From: DASRFA01 sp035651755
Lineage (GTDB): Bacteria; Desulfobacterota; Binatia; UBA12015
Reading direction: 5' to 3'
DNA: 64,000 nt
NCBI GenBank assembly: GCA_035651755.1
Contig: DASRFA010000056.1
Span: forward strand, 558,001-622,000
This document shows positions 16,692 through 23,513 of the stretch, one piece after another (the first letter of the stretch is position 1; every line of letters starts with the position of its first letter). Below the pieces are notes generated by a model. It was not told where the DNA came from. It worked only from the letters and a program-made list of their open reading frames with translations, and made no database searches. Made by a program: the position numbers and the translations under genes.

Positions 16692-18407
16692 TCACTCCTC
16701 GCGTGACAGGTCGCGGATCTTCAGCACCATGGCGACCAGCACGAGGACGAGGAAGCCGAGGAAGACGACCAGACCCCGGCGCCGGCTTGCCAGCTCGTCG
16801 AGCGCCTCGCGAGCGCCGGCAAGCGCGCTCTCGGCTCGAGCCATCCCGTCCCGGTAACGAATCGCGAACTTGCCGTCGGCGGCGCTCGAGAAGGTGTGCA
16901 CCAGCACCTCGAGCTCGATCTGTGCCGTCACGGCGGCGTCGATGTGCGGCGTCACCTTGCGGAGCTCGACGCCGCCACGCCGGGCGGCGAGAAGCATGCG
17001 CTCGGCGCGCGCGGTCGCGCTCGTCAGCCGCCGCATGTCGTCGATGAACAGCGTCGCGGTCTCCGGGCCGACGGTGTCGGTCGTGCCTCCGGCGGCGTGA
17101 CAGTCGCTGCAGCGTACGACCTCCACGCCGACCGTCTCTCCGCCGTGCTCGTACGCGTACCGCGACTTGCCGATGCGAAACTTGGTGAAGAGCCGCTCGA
17201 ACTCCGGGCCGAGCGCTCCTCCGCCGCCGCTCTCCGCGCCCCGCGCCCTGTGCGCCGGAATCTCGAGCGCCCGGTCCACGAGCCAATCGAAGCGCGCCGC
17301 GCCGTCGAGCCCCTTCGCGGTCGCCTCCCGCAACAGCGCCGCCCGCGTCTCCTCGTAGTGCCGCTGCACGCTCGCCGTCGCCTCGACGGGCGCGCTCCCC
17401 TTGCCGGCGGCCTCGTGGCAGAAGTCGCACGGAGCCGGCGGCAAAGGCGCGAGCATCGCCACCGTGGGGCGAACGATGCCGTGGTTGCCGTGGCACGTCT
17501 CGCACTGCGCGAAGGTCACCGAGGTCCCGAGCGTCGCGGCGGGCGAGGGCGGCGGGTGACAGCTCACGCAGCCCGCCTTCCCGGCCTCCTTCATGTACTG
17601 GCGGTGATCCTCGAAGCCGGCGGCCTTCGGGCTCGCGCGGAAGAGCTCGGCCTCGCGCCCGTGGCACTGGCCGCAGACGAGAGCCACGGACTCGATCCCG
17701 GGCGGCGTGGCGCCGTGGTTGCCGTGGCAGTCGTTGCACGTCGGCGCCGACAGGTCCTCGCGCTCGAGCAGGGACTGGGCGTGCACGCTGTGGCGCCACC
17801 GCGCGTATTGATCGACGGGCAGAGAACGGCCGTCGGGCAGCCGGTAGGAAGCCATCCGCGCCGCGTCGGAGTGACAGCGCGAGCACGTGTCCGCGACGCG
17901 CTGCGGGTGGACGGGGGACTGCGTGTCGGACGGGGCCAGGATGCCGTGCGTACCGTGACAGTCGACGCACGTGGCGACGTTTGCGTCCCCGGTCTTCAGG
18001 AGCTCGCCGTGACGGCTCGTCCAGTACTCTCGCTCCTGATCGACGCGCATGTCGGGCTTGAAGCGCTTCATCCGGGTCGGATCGGAGTGGCAGCGACCGC
18101 AGAAGGCGGGGATGTCGGCTCGCTTGGGCGCGCCAACGTAGGGTGCGGCCGAGTCATGCGAGTCCATGGCGCTGAGATCTGCGGCGAGCGCCGGATCCGG
18201 ATTCCCCCCGTGGCAATCGTGGCAGGAGAGACCGGCGGCCGCGTGGGCGCCGTTCTGCTCGTGCTCGACGATCGCGGCGGAGTCCTTCACGATCTCGCCG
18301 ATCTCCGGCTTGGCGTGGCAGATCGTGCACGAGGTGGCACGTTGCTCGGCGAGGGCGCGGGCGCCGCACCCCAGAAGCAGGAGGACGACGAAGGCGGTGC
18401 GCTTCAC
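16692..18407 (-). CDS. Membrane-anchored undecaheme c-type cytochrome
   Basis: A 571-residue exported cytochrome. Eleven CXXCH motifs occur in order: CTICH, CHDCH, CGRCH, CVDCH, CSRCH, CNDCH, CGQCH, CVSCH, CETCH, CDFCH, CSDCH. A signal peptide (about residues 1-20) includes LLLLGC, which could be a lipobox, and ends in ALA. One C-terminal helix (GLVVFLGFLVLVLVAMVL) anchors the periplasmic domain. The GTG start overlaps the cytochrome b stop (GTGA). It is the third gene of a Rieske-cytochrome b operon and occupies the place of cytochrome c1 or f. Electron partner unknown. Confidence 0.9.
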   Translation of the reverse strand: MKRTAFVVLLLLGCGARALAEQRATSCTICHAKPEIGEIVKDSAAIVEHEQNGAHAAAGLSCHDCHGGNPDPALAADLSAMDSHDSAAPYVGAPKRADIPAFCGRCHSDPTRMKRFKPDMRVDQEREYWTSRHGELLKTGDANVATCVDCHGTHGILAPSDTQSPVHPQRVADTCSRCHSDAARMASYRLPDGRSLPVDQYARWRHSVHAQSLLEREDLSAPTCNDCHGNHGATPPGIESVALVCGQCHGREAELFRASPKAAGFEDHRQYMKEAGKAGCVSCHPPPSPAATLGTSVTFAQCETCHGNHGIVRPTVAMLAPLPPAPCDFCHEAAGKGSAPVEATASVQRHYEETRAALLREATAKGLDGAARFDWLVDRALEIPAHRARGAESGGGGALGPEFERLFTKFRIGKSRYAYEHGGETVGVEVVRCSDCHAAGGTTDTVGPETATLFIDDMRRLTSATARAERMLLAARRGGVELRKVTPHIDAAVTAQIELEVLVHTFSSAADGKFAIRYRDGMARAESALAGAREALDELASRRRGLVVFLGFLVLVLVAMVLKIRDLSREE

Positions 18408-19573
18408 CTGGCGGCGCCGCCCTGGCGCGGCTCGGTCGCGATGCCGAGGAGCCAGATCAGCACCGCGGCGCCGAGCACCGCGTACACGGGAGCGAGCGAG
18501 CGGTACCCCCATGCAGTGAGTGCGACCATGTAGACGGCCGCGATGATGCCGGCAGCGGTGAATGCCGGGCTCCGACCGGTGCGAGCGACCCGTCGATCGA
18601 GAAAGGGAACGAGCACGAGAACGAGCGCCGCGAGGCCGAAGCCGAGGATCGGGATCGCCTCGTACTCGAGCCCCCAGATCGAACCGCCCGGGACGAACTT
18701 CAGGGTCTCGAACATGAACATGAAGTACCACTCGGGCCGGATGTCCTTCGGGGCGGGCGCGAAGGCGTCGGCCTTCTCGCCGAGCTCCCACGGAAACAGC
18801 GCGGCGAGCGCGGCGAGCACGCCGAGGGCGAGAAGCCAGCCGAAGAGATCGTGAAGCGCGTAATGCGGAAAGAATCTCATGGGCCGGCGACGGCGCGCTT
18901 CTTCCTCCGCGACCGGCGGCACGCTCATGCCGAGGAGCTGGACGAGCACGAGGTGGAGCCCGAGTACGGCGGTCATGAGCGCCGGAAGGATCGCGACGTG
19001 CCAGCCGAAGAAGCGAGAGATCGTCGCGCTCGTGATCCGATCGCCTCCGCGGAGGAACCGGGTGATGAATTCGCCCACGACCGGAATGGTCGAAGGGATC
19101 TGCGTCCCGACCCGCGTCGCGAAGAACGCGAGCTCGTCCCATGGCAGGAGGTAGCCCGAGAACCCGAAGCCGAGCGCCAGAAAGAACGCGAGGCAGCCCG
19201 TCACCCAGGTGAGCTCGCGCGGCGCCCGGTACGCCTTCGCGAAGTACACGGTGGCGAGGTGGAGGAACGCGAAGAAGATCATCAGATTCGCCGACCAGGA
19301 ATGAATGGAGCGAACGAGCCAGCCGAAGGACACCGTCGTCATCACGAACTCGACCGACTCGTACGCCTCGGCTGCCGACGGGCGGTAGTAGATCATCAGC
19401 AGGATCCCGGTGAGCACCTGCACGACGAAGAAGAACAGGGTCATCCCGCCGAGGTAGTAGATCGCGCCAAAGCGATGGACGGGGACGGTCTTGTGCCGGG
19501 CGAACTCCTGCAGCGCAGCGATCGAGAGCCGCTCGTCCAACCACGCGTAGACCCTGTGGCGCATGGGCGTCAT
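18404..19573 (-). CDS. Cytochrome b (b6 + subunit IV fused) of a Rieske/cyt b complex
   Basis: A 389-residue polytopic membrane protein. Heme ligands are visible as H91/H105 (H-x13-H) and H192/H207 (H-x14-H). The extra residue in the second pair is characteristic of b6 rather than bc1 cytochromes. The subunit-IV-like half carries the quinol-site motif PEWYF (280-284) in place of PEF/Y. The N-terminal domain also has RFGAIYYLGGMT. It oxidises membrane quinol and bifurcates electrons to the Rieske protein and the b hemes. It lies 3 bp after the Rieske gene and overlaps the multiheme cytochrome. Confidence 0.93.
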   Translation of the reverse strand: MTPMRHRVYAWLDERLSIAALQEFARHKTVPVHRFGAIYYLGGMTLFFFVVQVLTGILLMIYYRPSAAEAYESVEFVMTTVSFGWLVRSIHSWSANLMIFFAFLHLATVYFAKAYRAPRELTWVTGCLAFFLALGFGFSGYLLPWDELAFFATRVGTQIPSTIPVVGEFITRFLRGGDRITSATISRFFGWHVAILPALMTAVLGLHLVLVQLLGMSVPPVAEEEARRRRPMRFFPHYALHDLFGWLLALGVLAALAALFPWELGEKADAFAPAPKDIRPEWYFMFMFETLKFVPGGSIWGLEYEAIPILGFGLAALVLVLVPFLDRRVARTGRSPAFTAAGIIAAVYMVALTAWGYRSLAPVYAVLGAAVLIWLLGIATEPRQGGAAR

Positions 19574-19576
19574 CGC

Positions 19577-20089
19577 TCACGCCCGCGAGACGATCACGTG
19601 CGGCGCGTCCGCGCCGCTCTGCGATACGAGGTGGACGTCGAACGGCGTCAAGGGCCGCGGGGGCGGGCCGCCGATCACCTGACCCTGGAGATTGAACTGG
19701 CCGTTGTGGCAGTTGCACTCGATACGCTGCTTGCTCTTGCTGTACTCGACGATGCACGCGAGGTGCGTGCAGACGGCGGTGAACGCGCGGAAGCTCGTTT
19801 CCGACACCCGGACGACGATCACGGGCTCGCTCCCGAAGCGGACGATCTTGTAGCCCTTCTCGACGAACTCGGGGTCGTTGGCGGCGCCGGCATCGGCCTC
19901 GTTCGTGGCGGCCGTCTCGACCTCGGGGGGATTGAGAAAGCGGGCGACGGGATAGAGCATCGCCGCCAGCAGGGCGCCGAACGACGTCCCGAGGAACCAG
20001 TTGAGCAGCCGCCGGCGCCCGACGCCTTCCGCAGTGCCGTGCGGAGCGCCGCGAGTCGGCCGGTCGGCACCGGACACGTCCGATGGCAT
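19577..20089 (-). CDS. Rieske iron-sulfur protein
   Basis: A 170-residue protein. The N-terminal RRRLLNWFLGTSFGALLAAM is a Tat-type signal/anchor. The Rieske cluster motifs are CTHLAC (ligands C107 and H109) and CNCHNGQF (ligands C125 and H128), with C112 and C127 as the disulfide pair. It carries the high-potential [2Fe-2S] cluster that takes the first electron from quinol in the adjacent cytochrome b. It is the first gene of the three-gene operon. The 177-bp gap upstream holds no gene I can support. Confidence 0.93.
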   Translation of the reverse strand: MPSDVSGADRPTRGAPHGTAEGVGRRRLLNWFLGTSFGALLAAMLYPVARFLNPPEVETAATNEADAGAANDPEFVEKGYKIVRFGSEPVIVVRVSETSFRAFTAVCTHLACIVEYSKSKQRIECNCHNGQFNLQGQVIGGPPPRPLTPFDVHLVSQSGADAPHVIVSRA

Positions 20090-20266
20090 CAGGATCCGCC
20101 CCTCGAGCCGTGACGTCGTATTTCATCCGTCACGGGGAGTCGAGCGCGAGACGGCGTCGTGGGCGGGTTCAGCCGCCGCGCCTGCGGTGCCGAAGCGGAA
20201 CGCTACGGCGACGTGATCGCCGTGCTGGACGCGGCGCAGCTTCGGTCGTGGGCTCTCGGCTACGGC

Positions 20267-20773
20267 TCAGCGGGTGGGATGCTGGAAGAGCGGCTCGAGC
20301 GCCTGCTCGCAGTCCGCGTCGCACTCCGGGAACGCGAGCAGGAACTGCGCCTGCTCGCGGCAACGCTGACGGATCGCCGCGTCGGACCGGTCGGCGCACA
20401 TGCTGCGGATCGTGTCCATCGTGTGGTCGTAGATCACGCGCCTCTGCTCGGGCGGCATGTGGGCGATCGCGCGCCTTTCCTCGGAGACGCTCCACGCGAT
20501 CCACCCGACGAGGGCGATCAGGCTCACGAGCGTCACCAGCCAGATGAGCACGCGCTCGCGCCGGTCGCGCCGTGGATCCTCGCTGGGCGGAACGCGGAGC
20601 ACGTCGACCGAGCGCAGCGGGACGATCGTCCGGACCCGTCCGACGCGCGGACGAGCCTGATCCGGCCCGGCGTTCGAACGCGGCCGTTTCGGGATCTCTC
20701 GCAGGTCTGCGATGGGGCGTCGCCGCTGCTCGCTGGAGCCGTCGATGAGCGGGTCGATTCGTTCGCGCGCCAT
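20267..20773 (-). CDS. Single-span membrane protein of unknown function with a Cys-containing C-terminus
   Basis: A 168-residue protein I do not recognise. It has a basic, disordered N-terminal part (about 75 residues), one transmembrane helix (VLIWLVTLVSLIALVGWIAW), then a helical domain with four cysteines (MCADRS, QRCREQ, ECDADC) that probably lies in the periplasm with disulfides. The frame stays open upstream into the YnfA-like fragment. I place the start at ATG 20773 because a sigma-54-like promoter ends 27 bp before it. No functional prediction is offered. Confidence 0.55.
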   Translation of the reverse strand: MARERIDPLIDGSSEQRRRPIADLREIPKRPRSNAGPDQARPRVGRVRTIVPLRSVDVLRVPPSEDPRRDRRERVLIWLVTLVSLIALVGWIAWSVSEERRAIAHMPPEQRRVIYDHTMDTIRSMCADRSDAAIRQRCREQAQFLLAFPECDADCEQALEPLFQHPTR

Positions 20774-20799
20774 TGCCGCGATCTCTGCCAAGGCGAGAA

Positions 20800-20815
20800 T
20801 GCACGTCGCGCGCCA
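20800..20815 (-). promoter_or_regulatory. Sigma-54-like -24/-12 element
   Basis: Reads TGGCGCGCGACGTGCA on the minus strand. The GG and GC dinucleotides have the required 12-bp offset (consensus TGGCACG-N4-TTGCA). The predicted transcript would begin near 20789, 16 bp before the ATG of the 168-aa gene. One such match in 64 kb could be chance; its position and the nearby palindrome raise its value. Confidence 0.45.
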
Positions 20816-20928
20816 GGTCCGGGTGTGCGGCAAGCGCGGAAAACCCGTTGAGGGACGGGCATCCGTCGTGGTCCGAGCCGGCGCTCGCGACGCCGGGCCG
20901 AACGGCCAGCACTGCCAAATGCACGCCT

Positions 20929-20943
20929 CCTGCAAGTTGCAGG
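20929..20943. promoter_or_regulatory. Palindrome CCTGCAA-G-TTGCAGG, candidate upstream activator site
   Basis: A perfect 7-1-7 inverted repeat whose centre is about 147 bp upstream of the predicted sigma-54 start near 20789. The same core, CCTGCAA-N-TTGCA, recurs at 39980-39992 upstream of the permease, supporting a shared regulator. Confidence 0.45.
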
Positions 20944-20960
20944 CTCGCGGACCGCGAGCC
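20942..20960. repeat. Perfect 9-1-9 inverted repeat
   Basis: GGCTCGCGG-A-CCGCGAGCC, directly abutting the previous palindrome. On the minus strand it lies just after the YnfA-like fragment and could act as a hairpin terminator for it. No T tract follows. Confidence 0.4.
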
Positions 20961-20977
20961 GTCATCGTCCGGGCTGG

Positions 20978-21163
20978 AATGACGAAACCGCCGAGCACGA
21001 TCAGGAGGCCACCCGCGATCGTCGCGGGCGAGAGGGCCCCGCGAAAAACCGCGACGCTCACGAGCTGGGTCACGACGAAGAAGACGGCGACGTAGACGCC
21101 GAGCAGCCGGCCGAAGTCGACGGAGCGGTCTCCGTTCACGAAGAAGCCGTAGAGCATCAGCAT
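20978..21163 (-). pseudogene. YnfA/UPF0060-like fragment (C-terminal half only)
   Basis: Sixty-two residues from MLMLYGFF: LYG, DFGRLLGVYVAVFFVV, then a Pro followed by IAGGLLIVLGGFVI. This pattern matches the last two helices of the four-helix YnfA (UPF0060) membrane family, where LYG, FGR-Y-AY and G-LICL-G line up similarly. The first two helices are absent upstream, and no stop follows the segment in frame. It is therefore best read as a decayed or truncated gene, although a genuine two-helix protein fused to the downstream gene cannot be excluded. The similarity is from memory of the family pattern. Confidence 0.4.
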
Positions 21164-21569
21164 CGCACGACCGGCGATGATCGCGCCCGGAGACGAGCCG
21201 GGGGCGGCAGAATGCGCCTTCCGATTCGTCGGAATTCCCCGGCGCGGCCGATCGCACCGCTGCAAGCCGGTCGCGGACGGGCCGAGCACGCCGGGCGACC
21301 GACGACCGGTCGTTCGGCCCCCGGCCCGCGTCTTCCAGCTCGCCGTTCATCCTGAAATGCCGTCGTTCAGATCGACCGCGATTCGAACGGGATCGGGAGC
21401 ACCTCGTCAGCCCGGGACCGATGTTGGATCACCGGCCGGGGCCGCGAGAGCCCCGGCGGGATTGAGCTTTCGTCAGCTGGGAATCGCGAGGGCAGTACCG
21501 TCGGTCGTCACGGTTCCAGTCTGGCATGCGGACTGCAGCCCTGGGGGCGTTTTGGAAAGGACATTCCGC
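21164..21569. other. 406-bp region upstream of the kdp operon
   Basis: Non-coding as far as I can see. It contains a hairpin GCCGGGGC (21435-21442) / GCCCCGGC (21450-21457) and, near its right end, the sigma-54-like promoter at 21522-21537. No copy of the CCTGCAA-N-TTGCA palindrome was found here. Confidence 0.55.
21522..21537 (+). promoter_or_regulatory. Sigma-54-like promoter of the kdp operon
   Basis: TGGCATGCGGACTGCA: GG at 21523-21524 and GC at 21535-21536, spaced exactly 12 bp as in -24/-12 promoters. Transcription would start near 21548, 22 bp before the first small ORF. Thirteen of 16 bases match the element before the permease gene at 39891-39906 (CGGCATGGGGCCTGCA). A sigma-54 activator gene closes this operon. 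Confidence 0.6.
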
Positions 21570-21650
21570 ATGGATCTCGTCTCTCTCCTCCTCGTGGTCG
21601 TGCTGGTCGCGTCGTCGCTCGGGCTGATCGCTCTCTGCGAGCGGCTCTGA
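21570..21650 (+). CDS. 26-residue membrane peptide heading the kdp operon
   Basis: A 26-codon ORF, mostly one hydrophobic helix (VSLLLVVVLVASSLGLIAL) ending in the polar tail CERL. The ribosome-binding site GGAAAGGA lies 9 bp before the ATG. It is followed 11 bp later by kdpF. From memory, small ORFs with a similar hydrophobic helix and a C-terminal CERL/CDRL-like tail sit at this place in several proteobacterial kdp operons. It may be a second small subunit beside KdpF, but function is unproven. Confidence 0.6.
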   Translation: MDLVSLLLVVVLVASSLGLIALCERL

Positions 21651-21661
21651 GGAGGTCGAGG

Positions 21662-21751
21662 ATGTCGCTTTTTTACTTGATCGGAAGCATCGTGTCGCTC
21701 GCGCTCTTCGCCTACCTGCTCGTGGCTCTCCTCAAGCCGGAGGCGTTCTGA
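21662..21751 (+). CDS. kdpF: KdpF, small subunit of the K+-transporting ATPase
   Basis: A 29-residue single-helix peptide, FYLIGSIVSLALFAYLLVAL then KPEAF, with the typical KdpF ending (LLxPExF). KdpF stabilises the KdpFABC complex in the inner membrane. GGAGGTCGAGG precedes the ATG. The stop overlaps the kdpA ATG by one base (TGATG), so translation is probably coupled. Confidence 0.88.
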   Translation: MSLFYLIGSIVSLALFAYLLVALLKPEAF

Positions 21752-23493
21752 TGACCGCGAGCGGGATCTTCCAGTGCGCGCTCTACATGGTCGTCCTGAT
21801 CGGGCTCGCGAAGCCGCTCGGGACGTGGATGGCGCGCGTCTACGAGCGGCAGCGAACGCCGCTCGATCCCTTGCTCGGGCCGTTGGAGCGCCTGGCCTAT
21901 CGCCTCTGCGGCGTCGACGCGGACGAAGGGATGAGCTGGAAGACGTACGCGCTCGCGATGCTGTCCTTCAACGTCGCCGGGCTCGTCGCCGTCTATCTGC
22001 TCCAGCGCGTGCAGGGGGCCCTTCCGTTGAACCCGCAGGAATTCGGCGCGGTGAGCGGCGACTCGTCGCTCAACACGGCGGTCAGCTTCGCGACGAACAC
22101 CAACTGGCAGGGCTACGGCGGCGAGACCACGATGAGCTACTTGACGCAGATGCTCGGGCTCACCGTGCAGAACTTCGTCTCCGCCACGACCGGCATGGCC
22201 GTGCTCGTGGCGTTGATCCGCGGGTTCCGGCAGCGATCTTCCGGTCTGCTCGGCAACTTCTGGGTCGACATGACGCGCGGCACGCTCTACGTCATGCTGC
22301 CGCTCTCGCTCGTGCTCGCGCTGGTCCTCGTCTCGCAGGGCGTGATCCAGAACTTCCGCCCGTACCAGACCGCGCAGCTCCTCGAGGCGACGACCGACGT
22401 CGATCAGAAGCCCGTGATCGAGCAGGTGCTTCCGATGGGGCCCGCCGCGTCGCAGGTGGCGATCAAGCAGCTCGGCACGAATGGTGGCGGGTTTTTCAAC
22501 GCCAACTCCGCCCATCCGTACGAGAATCCGACACCCGTCTCGAACTTCTTCGAGGCGCTCGCGATCCTGCTGATCGGAGCCGCGCTCTGCTACACGTTCG
22601 GGCTGATGGTCGGCGACACCCGCCAAGGGTGGGCCATCCTGGCGGCGATGACCATCCTCTTCGTGCCGCTTCTCGTCCTCTGCCTCGGCGCCGAGCAGAG
22701 CGGCAATCCGCGACTCACCGCGCTCGGCGCGGACCAGGTGGCGAGCGCCGTCCAGCCGGGCGGCAACATGGAGGGAAAGGAGGTGCGCTTCGGCATCGCG
22801 AACTCCGCGCTCTGGGCGTCGGCGACGACGGCCGCGTCCAACGGCTCGGTGAACGCGATGCACGACTCGTTCACGCCGCTCGGCGGGCTCGTGCCGCTCT
22901 TCCTGATCCAGATGGGCGAGATCGTCTACGGCGGCGTCGGCTCAGGGCTCTACGGGATGCTCGCCTTTGCGATCATCACCGTCTTCGTCGCCGGCCTGAT
23001 GGTCGGCCGCACGCCGGAGTACCTCGGGAAGAAGATCGAGGCGTACGAGATCAAGATGGCGTCGCTCGTGATCCTCATCCCGCCGATGGTCGTGCTCGGC
23101 GCGACGGCGATCGCCGTCGTCACCGACGCGGGCGTCTCGAGCCTGGGGAACCACGGACCCCACGGGTTCAGCGAGATCCTCTACGCCTTCAGCTCGATGG
23201 GCAACAACAACGGCAGCGCGTTCGCGGGGCTGAGCGCGAACGTCCCCTTCTACAACGTTCTCGGCGCCGCGGTGATGTTCATCGCGAGGTACTGGCTCGC
23301 GATTCCGATTCTCGCCATCGCCGGATCGCTCGCGGAGAAGAAGATCGTGCCCCCGAGCGCCGGCACCCTGCCGACCTACACGCCGCTCTTCGTCTTCACG
23401 CTCTGCGGCGTCGTCCTGATCGTCGGCGTGCTGACATTCGTTCCGGCGCTCGCGCTCGGGCCGATCGTCGAGCACCTCATGATGATCTCGTGA
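21751..23493 (+). CDS. kdpA: KdpA, K+-translocating subunit
   Basis: A 580-residue polytopic subunit of the high-affinity K+ pump, homologous to K+ channels and Trk/Ktr. Family motifs are clear: FATNTNWQGYGGE (first pore loop), GTNGGGFFNANSAHPYENPT (second), and SSMGNNNGSAFAGL late in the protein. Length is typical. K+ passes through its filter and an inter-subunit tunnel to KdpB. It directly overlaps kdpF and is followed by kdpB after a 20-bp gap. Confidence 0.96.
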   Translation: MTASGIFQCALYMVVLIGLAKPLGTWMARVYERQRTPLDPLLGPLERLAYRLCGVDADEGMSWKTYALAMLSFNVAGLVAVYLLQRVQGALPLNPQEFGAVSGDSSLNTAVSFATNTNWQGYGGETTMSYLTQMLGLTVQNFVSATTGMAVLVALIRGFRQRSSGLLGNFWVDMTRGTLYVMLPLSLVLALVLVSQGVIQNFRPYQTAQLLEATTDVDQKPVIEQVLPMGPAASQVAIKQLGTNGGGFFNANSAHPYENPTPVSNFFEALAILLIGAALCYTFGLMVGDTRQGWAILAAMTILFVPLLVLCLGAEQSGNPRLTALGADQVASAVQPGGNMEGKEVRFGIANSALWASATTAASNGSVNAMHDSFTPLGGLVPLFLIQMGEIVYGGVGSGLYGMLAFAIITVFVAGLMVGRTPEYLGKKIEAYEIKMASLVILIPPMVVLGATAIAVVTDAGVSSLGNHGPHGFSEILYAFSSMGNNNGSAFAGLSANVPFYNVLGAAVMFIARYWLAIPILAIAGSLAEKKIVPPSAGTLPTYTPLFVFTLCGVVLIVGVLTFVPALALGPIVEHLMMIS

Positions 23494-23513
23494 GCGCTGA
23501 AAAGGTCCGACGG

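Larger units (their letters stand above)
20774..20977. other. Regulatory gap with sigma-54-like promoter and two palindromes
   Basis: About 200 bp between the YnfA-like fragment and the 168-aa gene. It holds the -24/-12 element at 20800-20815 and two adjoining perfect palindromes at 20929-20943 and 20942-20960. The minus-strand frame has no stop here, but the sequence does not resemble a protein. Confidence 0.5.

Noticed and set aside
20083..20250. FIRHGES on the plus strand, resembling the histidine phosphatase motif, followed by a possible frameshift
   Set aside because: Only seven residues match. The second catalytic His region is missing, and the surrounding translation does not resemble the family in either frame.
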